A stretch of DNA of 64,000 nt from Sphaerisporangium sp. TRM90804 (GCF_029846175.1 NZ_JARWAC010000028.1:56147-120146); one strand, 5' to 3'; counted from the first letter of the stretch, positions 1 through 8,967 are shown. The notes: a model not told the origin generated them from the sequence alone. Numbers and translations are program-made.

Positions 1-43
1 TGCCACCAAGCCTGGGCCCGGAGCCCGGGATGGAGAAGGACGT

Positions 44-74
44 GTCTTCCTGGGGGCGCCACACCCAGGAAGAC
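44..74. terminator. Hairpin, likely terminator
   Basis: Perfect 11-bp inverted repeat GTCTTCCTGGG / CCCAGGAAGAC around a 9-nt loop. It lies downstream of the MmyB-type regulator gene (minus strand) and would also serve a gene entering from the left edge. No clear U-tract. Confidence 0.55.
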
Positions 75-178
75 CCGCCCTTCCGTGCGCCCGCGCCCGC
101 GTGGAGCAATGCATCAGGAACATGGTGAAAGCCGGGAATGCCGGGAAAGCCGGAAGGGGGACGGTGGCCGGGGGACGG

Positions 179-1006
179 CTACGACGCGGCGTGGGCCGAT
201 CCCAGGTACGCGACGGCGTCGGCGCTGCGGCTGTCCGGCTCCGGCGTGCCGACGAGCAACTGCTGGCCGGGCGTGTCATGGACGTCGAAGATCTGGTAGT
301 TCAGCTCGACGCGGCCGGCCCGCGGGTGGACGAAGGTCTTGACCATCCGCTTCAGCCCGCTCACGTTCTGCCGCTCCCACAGCCCGCGGAACGCGGGAGT
401 GGTCTCCACCAGCTCGTCCGCGAGAGCCCGGATCTCCGGCTCGTGCGGGAAGGCGGTCGCGTTGAGGCGCAGGGCGTACACGACGGCCTCCGCCACGACG
501 GGCCAGTCGGCGAAGACGGCCTCGGCCTCCGGATGCAGGAACAGCACGCGCACCATGTTCCTCATGCCGTCGAACGGCGAGAGCAGCGCGTCCGCGACGG
601 CGTTGGCGGCGAGGACGTCGAAGGACGGGCCCACCACGTACGCCGCCGCCGCGGGAAAGGAGTCGAGCAGGCGCCGCAGATCGGGGTGGACCAGGTCGGG
701 CGTACCGTCCGGCGACGGCCTCGGGTTCAGCCCGGCGAGCCGGAAGACGTGGCCGCGCGCGTCCGCGTCGAGCCGGAGCGCCCGCCCGATCGCGTCCACG
801 ACCTGCGGCGACGGGTTGCGTTCCCGGCCCTGCTCCAACCGGGCGTAGTAGTCGGCGCTCACCCCCGCCAGCACCGCGACCTCCTCACGGCGCAGCCCGT
901 GCACCCGGCGGCCGCCGCCGCCGCGCAGCCCCACGTCGGCGGGGTCGACACGGGCGCGCTGGGCGCGCAGGAACTCACCGAGCGGAGTACCGGGTCTGTC
1001 GGGCAC
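179..1006 (-). CDS. XRE-family regulator with MmyB-like ligand-binding domain
   Basis: Predicted cytoplasmic transcription regulator of about 275 aa. The N-terminal third is a helix-turn-helix (EEVAVLAGVSADYYARLEQG, recognition helix followed by RNPSPQVVDAIGRAL). The rest matches the MmyB-like ligand-binding fold (VGPSFDVLAAN, WERQNVSGLKRMVKTFVHP, FDVHDTPGQQLLVGTP). In this family such regulators often control a neighbouring short-chain dehydrogenase or hydrolase; no obvious target is adjacent. The frame is open up to a GTG at 1069, but I prefer the GTG at 1006: a TAGGCT -10-like hexamer ends 7 nt before it, suggesting a leaderless start, while 1069 has no ribosome binding site. The ligand is unknown. 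Confidence 0.85.
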   Translation of the reverse strand: MPDRPGTPLGEFLRAQRARVDPADVGLRGGGGRRVHGLRREEVAVLAGVSADYYARLEQGRERNPSPQVVDAIGRALRLDADARGHVFRLAGLNPRPSPDGTPDLVHPDLRRLLDSFPAAAAYVVGPSFDVLAANAVADALLSPFDGMRNMVRVLFLHPEAEAVFADWPVVAEAVVYALRLNATAFPHEPEIRALADELVETTPAFRGLWERQNVSGLKRMVKTFVHPRAGRVELNYQIFDVHDTPGQQLLVGTPEPDSRSADAVAYLGSAHAAS

Positions 1007-1013
1007 GGCCGTC

Positions 1014-1019
1014 AGCCTA
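1014..1019 (-). promoter_or_regulatory. -10 element, leaderless start of the MmyB-type regulator
   Basis: TAGGCT on the minus strand, 7 nt before the GTG at 1006, the spacing expected for a leaderless actinobacterial transcript. Confidence 0.4.
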
Positions 1020-1152
1020 CGCGCCCGGCCGGATGCCCTCTCCCCGGCGATCTCCACCCACGGCTCCACGTGGCGGGCGTCCCGGGAGCGCCCCGGCCGG
1101 CCGCCGGGTGCCTCACCGGAAGGCGAACGCGGCGACCTGATCGGGGACGCGC

Positions 1153-2049
1153 TCAGGCGGTCTTGCGGGCGCGGCGCTTCGGCGCCTGCTTCTTGGCGTC
1201 CTTCTCCTCATCGGCCGCCTTCGCGGCCTTCGCCGCGGGCCTCTTCTTGGCGGGGGCCTTCTCACCGGCGCCCTCGCGCTCCTTCTTGGCCGCGTCGACG
1301 CTGGCCCGCAGCGCCGCCATCAGGTCGACGGCGGGACCGGCCTCCTCCGCCGCCTCGGGCCGGACGATCTCCTTGCCCTCCACCTTGGCCTCGATCATCG
1401 TCTGGAGCGCCTCCCGGTAGGCGTCGTGGTAGTCGGCGGGGTCGAACTCCCCGGCCATGGTCTGGATGAGGGACTCCGCCATCTGCAGTTCCTGCGGGCG
1501 GACCTCGACGTCCTCGTCCTGGAAGGCGAACCCCGCCTCGCGGACCTCGTCGGGCCACAGCATGGTCTCCAGCACGAACACGCCCTCGCGGATGCGCAGG
1601 GCCGCGAGCGACTCGCGCTGACGCAGCGCGATCTTCACGATCGCCACCTGCCCGGTGCGCTCCAGCGCGTCGCGCAGCAGCACGTACGGCTTCACGCCCG
1701 CGGGCTCGGGCTCCACGTAGTACGACTTGTTGAACAGGATGGGATCCAGCTGCTCGGCCGGCGTGAACTGCAGCACGTCGATGCGGCGCGACGTCGTCAG
1801 GGGCAGCTCGGCGAAGTCCTCGTCGGTGAGCACCACCATCTCGCCGCCGGGCAGCTCGTACCCCTTGGCGATGTCGGCGTACGGGATCTCCTCGCCGTCG
1901 ACGCTGCACACGCGCTTGTACTTGATGCGACCGGCGTCCTCGCGGTGCACCTGGTGGAAGGTGACGTCCTTCTGTTCGGTCGCCGAATAGAGTTTCACCG
2001 GGATCGTGACGAGCCCGAACGAGACGGCACCCTTCCAGATGCTACGCAT
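1153..2049 (-). CDS. ku: Ku DNA-end-binding protein (NHEJ)
   Basis: Bacterial Ku, 298 aa, a homodimeric ring that loads on double-strand DNA ends and recruits LigD for non-homologous end joining. The start MRSIWKGAVSFGLVTIPVKL is typical of the family, followed by the Ku beta-barrel/bridge core (about residues 1-200: RRIDVLQFTPAEQLDPI, SYYVEPEPAGVKPYVLLRDAL). The last ~45 residues form a Lys/Ala-rich tail (KKRPAAKAAKAADEEKDAKKQ), the basic extension known to aid DNA binding in actinobacterial Ku. An AGGTGAGGAG ribosome site precedes the ATG. The gene is divergent from the LigD polymerase gene, and a LexA-like box lies 28 nt upstream. Confidence 0.97.
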   Translation of the reverse strand: MRSIWKGAVSFGLVTIPVKLYSATEQKDVTFHQVHREDAGRIKYKRVCSVDGEEIPYADIAKGYELPGGEMVVLTDEDFAELPLTTSRRIDVLQFTPAEQLDPILFNKSYYVEPEPAGVKPYVLLRDALERTGQVAIVKIALRQRESLAALRIREGVFVLETMLWPDEVREAGFAFQDEDVEVRPQELQMAESLIQTMAGEFDPADYHDAYREALQTMIEAKVEGKEIVRPEAAEEAGPAVDLMAALRASVDAAKKEREGAGEKAPAKKRPAAKAAKAADEEKDAKKQAPKRRARKTA

Positions 2050-2076
2050 GACTTCTCCTCACCTCGGACCCACTGT

Positions 2077-2090
2077 CGAACAGGCGTTCG
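2077..2090. promoter_or_regulatory. LexA-like SOS box upstream of ku
   Basis: CGAACAGGCGTTCG has the GAAC-N4-GTTC core of the actinobacterial LexA operator and matches the longer TCGAAC-N4-GTTCGA consensus at all but the last base. It lies 28-41 nt before the ku ATG, where a repressor would block transcription, and is shared with the intergenic region of the divergent polymerase gene. Confidence 0.5.
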
Positions 2091-2241
2091 GTAGTGGCAA
2101 GGGCGCAAAGCAGTATCCAAATGGGCAGTACCCACTGTGGATGGCCGTATCCGGCGAAGTCACTGCCCGCCGGGGGCGGAATAGGGGTCGGCCGTCGCAT
2201 CGGACGTCCCCGACCATGGGACGCGACAGGAAGGGGCCGGC

Positions 2242-3159
2242 GTGGCCGACAAGGTCCGGGTCAAGGTGGGCGATCGCGAGCTGACGATCGGCAACCTGCA
2301 GAAGGTGCTGTACCCGGAGGCGGGGTTCACCAAGGCCGAGGTGATCGACTACTACAGCCGGGTCGCCCCCGTGATGCTGCCGCACCTGCGGGGCCGGCCG
2401 CTCACCGTCAAGCGCTACCCCAACGGTGTGGGCGGCACGTTCTTCTTCGAGAAGAACCGCCCGGCCCACACCCCCGACTGGGTGCGCACGGCGCGCCTGC
2501 CCGTCCCGGGCAGCACCAAGGACCGCGACACCATCGACTTCGCCGTCGTCGACGACCTGCCGACCCTGGTGTACTTCGCCGCGCTCGCCGCGCTGGAGTT
2601 CCACACGCCCATGTGGCGGGTGGACGACGACGGCGAGGCCCTGCCGCCCGACGTCATGGTCTTCGACCTCGACCCCGGCGCGCCCGCGAGCATCGTCGAG
2701 TGCTGCCGGGTGGCCTCCCGGCTGCGCGACGTGCTGCGCGAGGACGACCTGCCGGCGTGCCCCAAGACGAGCGGCAACAAGGGCATGCAGGTCTACGTCC
2801 CGTGGGCCGGCCGCTCGGACGACGCCTCCGAGTACGCCAAGGCCGTCGCCCAGCGCCTGGAGGGGGAGAGCCCCGGCGAGGTCGTGAGCAAGATGGCGAG
2901 GAAACTGCGTCCGGGGAAGGTGTTCATCGACTGGAGCCAGAACAACCCGGCCAAGACCACCGTCACGCCGTACTCGCTGCGCGCCAACCCGCGGCCGACC
3001 GCCTCCACCCCGCTCACCTGGGAGGAGGTCGAGGGCTGCTCCTCGGCCGAGGAGCTGGTCTTCACCGCGGGCGACGTCCTGGCCAGGGTGGAGGAGCACG
3101 GCGACCTCATGGCGCCGCTGGTGACGCCGGAGCCCGGACGGGCTCGGGGCGGGCCTTAG
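2242..3159 (+). CDS. LigD-type polymerase/primase domain protein (NHEJ)
   Basis: Stand-alone archaeo-eukaryotic-primase-like polymerase of the LigD PolDom family, 305 aa. It fills or extends ends, preferring ribonucleotides, during Ku-dependent end joining. Visible signatures are LQKVLYPEAGFTKAEVIDYY (1-40), the catalytic pair D142/D144 in VFDLDPG, the nucleotide-binding TSGNKG (176-181) and the third acidic residue D230 in FIDWSQN. The motif usually written SGGKGLH reads SGNKGMQ here, replacing the His with Gln. Ligase and phosphoesterase domains are absent, as is usual when LigD is split into separate genes. The GTG start at 2242 follows GACAGGAAGGGG. Confidence 0.95.
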   Translation: MADKVRVKVGDRELTIGNLQKVLYPEAGFTKAEVIDYYSRVAPVMLPHLRGRPLTVKRYPNGVGGTFFFEKNRPAHTPDWVRTARLPVPGSTKDRDTIDFAVVDDLPTLVYFAALAALEFHTPMWRVDDDGEALPPDVMVFDLDPGAPASIVECCRVASRLRDVLREDDLPACPKTSGNKGMQVYVPWAGRSDDASEYAKAVAQRLEGESPGEVVSKMARKLRPGKVFIDWSQNNPAKTTVTPYSLRANPRPTASTPLTWEEVEGCSSAEELVFTAGDVLARVEEHGDLMAPLVTPEPGRARGGP

Positions 3160-3222
3160 GCTGGACCCATCGGGCACGGACACGGCGGCGAGCCACACCG
3201 GCCCGCGATGGAGGGACCGATG

Positions 3223-3453
3223 ATGTCCGAGATGGATCAGGGCGGCGACGAGTCGGCGCTGGACGCGCTCGACCCCCTCGACGACGTGGCCGACGAGCTT
3301 GACACCGAGGTCCCGGAGGCCGACGCCATCGAGCAGCGCCTGACCCTCCGCACCGAACAGCGGGAATGGCCTCTGGAGATTCCCTACGACGTCGACCCGG
3401 CCGACGCCGCCGACCAGGAGCGTGTGGTCGACCTCGACGAGGACTACCGCTGA
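3223..3453 (+). CDS. Small acidic protein of unknown function
   Basis: Unrecognised protein of about 76 aa, strongly acidic (LDALDPLDDVADELDTEVPEAD, DVDPADAADQERVVDLDED), no Cys, no membrane segment. The PEADAIEQ segment resembles short actinobacterial conserved hypotheticals, but I cannot assign a family. The ATG at 3223 is favoured because GGAGGG lies 7 nt upstream; in-frame ATGs at 3220 and 3208 are possible. It follows the LigD polymerase gene by about 60 nt. Confidence 0.6.
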   Translation: MSEMDQGGDESALDALDPLDDVADELDTEVPEADAIEQRLTLRTEQREWPLEIPYDVDPADAADQERVVDLDEDYR

Positions 3454-3618
3454 CGACACCGGATCCGCACCCGCGCGTAGGATGTGAAGCCCGAACCCGA
3501 TCAACGGGCGTGAGGCACAGGCGAGCGCCTGACCGGCGGGGGTTCCGAGCCTCGACAACACGAAACCGGATCTGATCACCGAGCGCGTGACGCGTGAACC
3601 GTCCCCAAGGAGTGTCCC

Positions 3619-4239
3619 GTGACCGCTACCCCGGACGCCAAGCCCCGGGGCACCCGGCTGCCCCGCATGGCCCGCCGACGCCAGCTTCTCAGCGCGGCGC
3701 AGGAGGTCTTCGTGGAGAACGGGTACCACGCGGCGGCCATGGACGAGATCGCGGAACGGGCCGGGGTCAGCAAGCCGGTGCTCTACCAGCACTTCCCCGG
3801 CAAGCTGGAGCTCTACCTCGCCCTGCTCGACCTGCACGTCGAGGACATGACCAACCGGTGCCGCGAGGCCCTGGCGTCGACGACCGACAACAAGCAACGG
3901 GTGCAGGCGGCCATCGGGGCCTTCTTCGACTTCGTCTCCACCCAGGGCGAGGCGTTCCGCCTGGTCTTCGAGTCCGACCTCCGCAACGTGGCGCCGGTGC
4001 GCCAGCGCATGGAGCGCTCGCTGCGCGACTGCTCCGAGATGATCAGCCAGGTGATCCAGGAGGACACCGGCTGTTCGAGCGACGAGGCGCACCTGCTCGG
4101 CGTCGGCCTGGTGGGCATGGCCGAGGTCAGCGCCCGCTACTGGCTGGCCTCACACGGATCCATCCCCAAGGACGTCGCGACCCAGCTCATGGCGCGCCTG
4201 GCATGGCGCGGCATCGGCGGGTTCCCCCGCACCGCCTGA
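3619..4239 (+). CDS. TetR/AcrR-family transcriptional regulator
   Basis: TetR repressor, 206 aa. The N-terminal helix-turn-helix spans about residues 18-65 (RRRQLLSAAQEVFVENGYHA, then EIAERAGVSKPVLYQHFPGKLELYLALL). The C-terminal all-helical domain is the ligand/dimer part. An AAGGAG motif stands 6 nt before the GTG start. It precedes the DUF3107 gene; the run TetR, DUF3107, MiaE-like ferritin fold, DEAD helicase also occurs in mycobacteria (Rv3208-Rv3211 by memory), so this is probably a conserved core regulator rather than an accessory one. The effector is unknown. Confidence 0.92.
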   Translation: MTATPDAKPRGTRLPRMARRRQLLSAAQEVFVENGYHAAAMDEIAERAGVSKPVLYQHFPGKLELYLALLDLHVEDMTNRCREALASTTDNKQRVQAAIGAFFDFVSTQGEAFRLVFESDLRNVAPVRQRMERSLRDCSEMISQVIQEDTGCSSDEAHLLGVGLVGMAEVSARYWLASHGSIPKDVATQLMARLAWRGIGGFPRTA

Positions 4240-4354
4240 CCCCGCGCGATCTCGCCGCCGGGAGATCCCGTGTTCGCTTGACGCGATCAGATGGGGTCAC
4301 CCCGGGCGGAGGGCGTCACGATGGGACCACAGACTCCCGTCGAAAGGCAGCAAT

Positions 4355-4585
4355 ATGGAACTCAAGATCGCCGTGCGCTCCGTACACCGGGAGATCATCG
4401 TCGAGACCGACCTCAGCGCCGACCAGGTGGAGGAGGAGCTGCGCAAGTCGCTGGCGTCCGACCGCGGCGTCTTCTCGATCACCGACGTCAAGGGACGCCG
4501 CGTGATCATCCCCGTCAAGTCGCTCGGCTTCGTCGAGATCGGCGAGGACGAGACGCGTCCGGTGGGCTTCGGCGGCACCCTCTAG
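4355..4585 (+). CDS. DUF3107 family protein
   Basis: Conserved actinobacterial small protein, 76 aa (MELKIAVRSVHREIIVETDL through IPVKSLGFVEIG), matching DUF3107 over its whole length and ending in the typical GFGGTL. No function is established. The ATG at 4355 lies downstream of a weak AAAGGCAGC site. It is separated from the TetR gene by 115 bp, so it probably has its own promoter. Confidence 0.88.
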   Translation: MELKIAVRSVHREIIVETDLSADQVEEELRKSLASDRGVFSITDVKGRRVIIPVKSLGFVEIGEDETRPVGFGGTL

Positions 4586-4914
4586 ACCGGCGTCTCGGGG
4601 GGGGCTCACCCGCCCCCTCGGGCTCACGCCGTCCGAGCGTTCACGGCCCCGCGCACGTGCCGCGGGAGCCGAGGGAGCACCCGCACGGGCGGCGGAGCCG
4701 CTGGACGTCGTCGCGCCCGTGCCCGATGGCCGGGCAGTGCGCGCTTTCCCTCCGTAACACCGGGCGCGAGGCCCAGCGATCGGGTCCACATCTCATCAGG
4801 GAGCTGCCGTAGCGGCGCAAGGCCCTCATTCTTCGAACGCTACAACCGCCGGGGCCGTTCGCGCCGCCCGAACCGCGCATGGATTCACCCGGATGTCCGG
4901 CATCCGGGGTGTGG
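4586..4914. other. 329-bp intergenic gap
   Basis: Lies between the convergent DUF3107 gene and the ferritin-fold gene. Just after the DUF3107 stop there is a G-run/C-run pair (about 4597-4617) that could fold into a short terminator. I see no convincing ORF, tRNA or riboswitch in the rest. Confidence 0.4.
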
Positions 4915-5652
4915 TCAGGGGCCGGGCACCAGACCGAGCGCCGCCATGCGCCTGCCGTGCTGCTCGGTGAGCCGCGCGAACATCCTGCCGATCTCCACGA
5001 GGTCGGCGTCCGCCGTGCCGCCCCTCCCCCTGGCCACGGCCTGCTCCCGCACCGCCGCCTCCCGCCCCTGGGCCGCGTCGCCGGGCAGGGCGCCGGAGAC
5101 CAGCAGGACGGCGAGCTCCGGGCGGGCGGCCGCGAGCCGGTGGGCCTGGCTGAGCGCCTCGCCCACCATGCGCCGCGCCCACAGCGCCAGACGGCCGGCG
5201 TTCGCCGGGTTCTCGGCGAGCGCGGCGCGCACCCGCTCGACGGCGAACTCCGACCGGGGCTCCTCGGCCAGCACCTCGTTCACCAGCTTGCGCGTCTCGG
5301 GCTCCACGTGGCGGGCGGCCTCGCGGTAGAAGTCCCCCGCGATGCCCGTGCCGACGTAGGCTTTGACCAGTGTCTCGAGCCAGTCGCCCGGGCGGGTCTG
5401 CGCGTGCCAGTCGTCGATCGCGGCCACGAACGGCGCCATGGCCTCCTCGGGGTCGACGCCGAGCCACGAGAGCCGGTCGCGCAGCAGCCGGAAGTGCGCG
5501 TACTCCGACGCCGCCAGCTCGCTGAGGGCGGCGCGGTCGTTCAAGGTGGGGGACAGTGTGGCCGCGTCCTCGGCCATCCTGAGGAACGCGGTCAGCTCGG
5601 CGTAGGCGAGCACGCCGAGCAGGTCGACCACACCGGGAGGGGAATCGCTCAT
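4915..5652 (-). CDS. Ferritin-like-fold protein (MiaE-like)
   Basis: A 245-aa helical protein of the ferritin-like MiaE_2 type. Potential di-metal ligands sit in helix signatures AYAELTAFLRMAEDA (Glu) and ASEYAHFRLLRDRL (Glu..His, an ExxH pattern). Family members resemble tRNA-modifying hydroxylases, but the substrate in actinomycetes is unknown. The ATG at 5652 (MSDSPPGVVDLLG) is chosen because conservation begins there; the frame continues upstream to 6051 without family-like sequence. The gene is divergent from the DEAD-box helicase gene. Confidence 0.85.
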   Translation of the reverse strand: MSDSPPGVVDLLGVLAYAELTAFLRMAEDAATLSPTLNDRAALSELAASEYAHFRLLRDRLSWLGVDPEEAMAPFVAAIDDWHAQTRPGDWLETLVKAYVGTGIAGDFYREAARHVEPETRKLVNEVLAEEPRSEFAVERVRAALAENPANAGRLALWARRMVGEALSQAHRLAAARPELAVLLVSGALPGDAAQGREAAVREQAVARGRGGTADADLVEIGRMFARLTEQHGRRMAALGLVPGP

Positions 5653-5917
5653 GGATGCAGCGTACGAGTTCCGCCCCCCGCGGCCGACCCCGTCGACCCC
5701 TCCCGCCCCCCGCGCCGCGGGGCGGCCCACCTCCTTGAACATGAAGAAATCGGTTCGCACTTGTGGTATCGAGTACACTGCCGTGTAAGAGTGCGACCGC
5801 TGTACGTCAATCAGGGCGATCACCGCCTGACAGCCCCCTCGCGAGCTATTTCCCGCGGCGGTCGCCGAGACGAGATGAGGGTTGGCCTTTCCGCGCGGAT
5901 CCGGCACGAGAACATCG

Positions 5918-7879
5918 GTGCCAGGAGTCCCGGAGGCCCGCCTTCGCAGGAGACCTAGGCAGGCCGAGCTGACCACGTTCCGAGACCTTGGAGTCATACC
6001 CGAGATCGCCGATGCCCTCGAGACCGAAGGCATCGTCTCTCCGTTCCCCATTCAGGAGATGGCCCTCCCCCTCGCGATCAGCGGGAACGATGTCATCGGG
6101 CAGGCGCGCACGGGCACCGGCAAGACCTACGCCTTCGGCGTGGCCATGCTGCAGCGCGTCGGCAAGCCCCGTAAGAACCGCAAGAAGCCCCGCGGGCTCG
6201 TGGTCGTGCCGACCCGCGAGCTGGCACTCCAGGTCACCGAAGACCTGGTCGTCGCCGGCGGCAAGCTGGGCTCGCGCATCCTGACCGTGTACGGCGGGCG
6301 CGCCTACGAGCCGCAGATCGAGTCGCTCAAGCAGGGCGTCGACGTCGTCGTGGGCACCCCCGGCCGTCTGCTCGACCTGGTGAGCCAGAAGCACCTCGAC
6401 CTGAGCCAGATCTCCATGCTGGTGCTCGACGAGGCCGATCGCATGCTCGACCTGGGCTTCCTGCCCGACATCGAGCGCATCATGAAGCTCATCCCGGCCG
6501 ACCGGCAGACCATGCTGTTCTCGGCGACGATGCCGGGTGAGATCGTCACCCTGTCGCGCCGTTACCTGTCCCGGCCGACCCACGTGCGCGCCGAGAACGC
6601 CGACGCCGACAGCGACAGCCCGTCCAAGACCGTCCAGCACGTCTTCCGGGTCCACCGCATGGACAAGATCGAGATCGTGGCGCGTGTCCTCCAGTGCGAG
6701 GGCCGCGGGCTCACGATGGTGTTCTGCGAGACCAAGCGGGCCTGCGACATGGTGTCCGAGCAGCTCAAGGAGCGCGGGTTCGCCGCGGCGGCCGTCCACG
6801 GCGACCTCGGCCAGGGCCAGCGCGAGCAGGCGCTGCGCGCGTTCCGCAACGGCAAGGTCGACGTGCTGGTGGCCACCGACGTGGCGGCGCGCGGCATCGA
6901 CATCGACGACGTCACGCACGTCATCAACTACGACTGCCCGCAGGACGAGAAGGCCTACGTCCACCGCATCGGCCGCACCGGCCGGGCGGGGCGCACCGGC
7001 GTCGCCCTGACCTTCGTCGAGTGGGAGGACCTCACCCGCTGGAAGGTCATCAACAACGCCCTGGGCCTCGACTTCGCCGAGCCGGTCGAGAGCTACTCCA
7101 CCTCCCCGCACATCTTCGCCGCCCTCGGCATCCCCGCCGGCACCAAGGGCGTGCTGCCCAGGGCGCAGCGGTCCCGGGCCGGGCTTGCGGCCGAGCAGGT
7201 CGAGGACGTCGGCGAGACCGGCCGTCACCGCTCCTCGGTCCGCCGCGACCGCGAGGAGGAGCGCGACCGCGCCGAGCGCAGGGAGCGCCCGGCCCGCAAC
7301 CGCCAGCGCCGCCGCACCCGCGGCGGGCGCACGCCCGAGTCCGCCGAGTTCGAGACCGTGCCCGCCGTCACCGAGACGGTGGAGCCGCTCGGCACGGTGG
7401 CGGCCCCCGAGCCCGAGGCGGCCGTACCGGCCGTCTCCGAGGAGATCGTGAAGCCTTTGTACAGCGAGGTCGCGCAGGGCGACATCCTGACCTCCGAGCC
7501 CGAGGCCCCGGCGCCCCGGCGCTCCCGCAGGGGAGCCGGCAAGGCGGCGCCGTCCGGCGCGCCCGCCGAGGTCGCGCCCGTGGCCGTGCGGGCCGAGCCC
7601 AGGCTTGAGGCCGTGGCGCCCGCGCCCGTGGCCCAGGAGCCGCTGGTCGACGCCGACGAGGTGCGCGCCCCGAGGCGGGCCCCGGCCCAGCCGCGGTTCC
7701 AGCCCGAGCCCGACGACGAGCCGCTGGAGCCCGAGCGCATCATCCCGGCCTCCCCGTTCTCGGTGATCTTCCGCTCGCCCGACCTCGCCTCGGTGGACGA
7801 CGAGGTGGCGCCCTCGGCGGCCACCGAGCGCGTCCAGCGCAGGCGGCCGGCCTTCCAGCGAACCCCCCGGAAGGGCTGA
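5918..7879 (+). CDS. rhlE: DEAD-box ATP-dependent RNA helicase
   Basis: SF2 RNA helicase, about 650 aa. All core motifs are present: Q motif (FPIQ), I ARTGTGKT, Ia PTRELALQ, II VLDEADRM, III SATMP, and VI HRIGRTGRAG. After the two RecA domains comes a long basic, Arg/Glu-rich then Pro/Ala/Glu-rich tail (RRDREEERDRAERRERPARN and onwards, ~220 residues) typical of actinobacterial RhlE/cold-shock helicases and probably RNA-binding or disordered. The start is uncertain: a TTG at 5882, the GTG at 5918 or a CTG at 5969 are in frame, and the conserved part begins at TTFRDLGV (about 5972). It is divergent from the ferritin-fold gene. The rhlE symbol rests on family resemblance. Confidence 0.9.
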   Translation: MPGVPEARLRRRPRQAELTTFRDLGVIPEIADALETEGIVSPFPIQEMALPLAISGNDVIGQARTGTGKTYAFGVAMLQRVGKPRKNRKKPRGLVVVPTRELALQVTEDLVVAGGKLGSRILTVYGGRAYEPQIESLKQGVDVVVGTPGRLLDLVSQKHLDLSQISMLVLDEADRMLDLGFLPDIERIMKLIPADRQTMLFSATMPGEIVTLSRRYLSRPTHVRAENADADSDSPSKTVQHVFRVHRMDKIEIVARVLQCEGRGLTMVFCETKRACDMVSEQLKERGFAAAAVHGDLGQGQREQALRAFRNGKVDVLVATDVAARGIDIDDVTHVINYDCPQDEKAYVHRIGRTGRAGRTGVALTFVEWEDLTRWKVINNALGLDFAEPVESYSTSPHIFAALGIPAGTKGVLPRAQRSRAGLAAEQVEDVGETGRHRSSVRRDREEERDRAERRERPARNRQRRRTRGGRTPESAEFETVPAVTETVEPLGTVAAPEPEAAVPAVSEEIVKPLYSEVAQGDILTSEPEAPAPRRSRRGAGKAAPSGAPAEVAPVAVRAEPRLEAVAPAPVAQEPLVDADEVRAPRRAPAQPRFQPEPDDEPLEPERIIPASPFSVIFRSPDLASVDDEVAPSAATERVQRRRPAFQRTPRKG

Positions 7880-7928
7880 ACAGGCGCGCATGATGAACCG
7901 CGGCCGCTACGGCCACGGCGGTGACGAC

Positions 7929-7955
7929 GGCGGGACGCCTCCCAGGCGGCCCGCC
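7929..7955 (+). terminator. Hairpin downstream of the DEAD-box helicase gene
   Basis: GGCGGG-a-CGCCT / AGGCG-g-CCCGCC stem with a 3-nt loop, 50 bp after the helicase stop. One internal mismatch; no U-tract. Confidence 0.5.
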
Positions 7956-8044
7956 CCGCCGTATGCCTGCCCAGGTGGGACGGCGAACGCCGGCCACACA
8001 ACCGACGTCCGGGGTTTGGCGGTGTCGCCGCGATGAACCCTCGG

Positions 8045-8050
8045 TATCGT
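8045..8050 (+). promoter_or_regulatory. -10 element, leaderless start of the alpha/beta hydrolase gene
   Basis: TATCGT lies 8 nt before the GTG at 8059, fitting a leaderless transcript. Confidence 0.35.
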
Positions 8051-8058
8051 GGTGCCAC

Positions 8059-8937
8059 GTGAGCACGCCGCGTTTCCTCAGCCTGCCCCCCGGCGTCCGC
8101 GAACAGCGGATCGAGACGCCCGTGGGCAGCTTCGCGGCCCTTGAGGCGGTGCCCGTCCGCGGCCTCCCGGAACGCTGGCCCGCCCTGCTCGTACCGGGCT
8201 ACACCGGCAGCAAAGAGGACTTCATCGCGATCTTCGAGACCCTCGCCCAGGCGGGGCGCCGGATCATCGCCATCGACATGCGGGGCCAGTACGAGACCGA
8301 CGGCCCCGACCACCCCGGCGCCTACAGCTGCGAGGCCCTGGGTGAGGACATCGACGCCGTGGCCACGGTCGTCGGCGGCGGCGAGCCGGTGCACCTCGTG
8401 GGCCACTCCTTCGGCGGCCTGGTCACGCGCGAGACCGTGATCGGCGGGGCCACGAGGCTGGCGTCCTACACGCTGATGAGCTCCGGGCCGTCCGGCATCG
8501 TCGGGTCGCGCGAGAAGGCCGCCAGGGCCATGCTGCGCGAGCTTCCCGAGGTCGGGCTGGAGCACCTGTGGGCGCACCGCCTGGAGCCCGAGGCGCTCGT
8601 CAAAGGCGTGCCCGACGACATCGTGGCCTTCCTGCGCAAGCGGCTCTTCTCCAACTCCGCCGCCGGCCTGGTGGCCATGGCCGAGGAGGTGCTCGCCGCC
8701 CGCGACCGGGTCGACGACCTGAAGCAGGCGGGGGTCGCCACGCTCGTGCTGTACGGCGAGCACGATGACGGCTGGCCGCCGGCGCTGCAGGCCGAGATGG
8801 CGCACCGCCTGGAGGCCGACTGCGTCGTGGTGCCGGGGGCGCTGCACTCCCCCGCGGTCGAGGCCCCCGAGACCACCGCGCACGCGCTCACCCGCTTCTG
8901 GAACCAGGCCGAACAGCGCCTGCTCCACTCCGCCTGA
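8059..8937 (+). CDS. Alpha/beta-fold hydrolase
   Basis: About 292 aa. Catalytic features: nucleophile elbow GHSFGG with Ser, the oxyanion region VPGYTGSKEDF, an acid candidate in YGEHDDGWPP and the C-terminal His in GALHSPAVEAP. No signal peptide, so cytosolic. The substrate cannot be told from sequence. The GTG at 8059 is chosen over an upstream in-frame ATG at 7921 because the family-like sequence starts at STPRFLSLPPG and a -10 hexamer sits 8 nt upstream. It converges with the RecB-like nuclease gene, the stops being 30 bp apart. Confidence 0.88.
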   Translation: MSTPRFLSLPPGVREQRIETPVGSFAALEAVPVRGLPERWPALLVPGYTGSKEDFIAIFETLAQAGRRIIAIDMRGQYETDGPDHPGAYSCEALGEDIDAVATVVGGGEPVHLVGHSFGGLVTRETVIGGATRLASYTLMSSGPSGIVGSREKAARAMLRELPEVGLEHLWAHRLEPEALVKGVPDDIVAFLRKRLFSNSAAGLVAMAEEVLAARDRVDDLKQAGVATLVLYGEHDDGWPPALQAEMAHRLEADCVVVPGALHSPAVEAPETTAHALTRFWNQAEQRLLHSA

Positions 8938-8967
8938 TCCCGGGCGTGCCCGGCGGCGCCCGAAGCG

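Noticed and set aside
2059..4092. 677-codon minus-strand frame across the LigD polymerase, acidic-protein and TetR genes
   Set aside because: Spans several well-supported plus-strand genes and has no conserved content; typical high-GC antisense frame.
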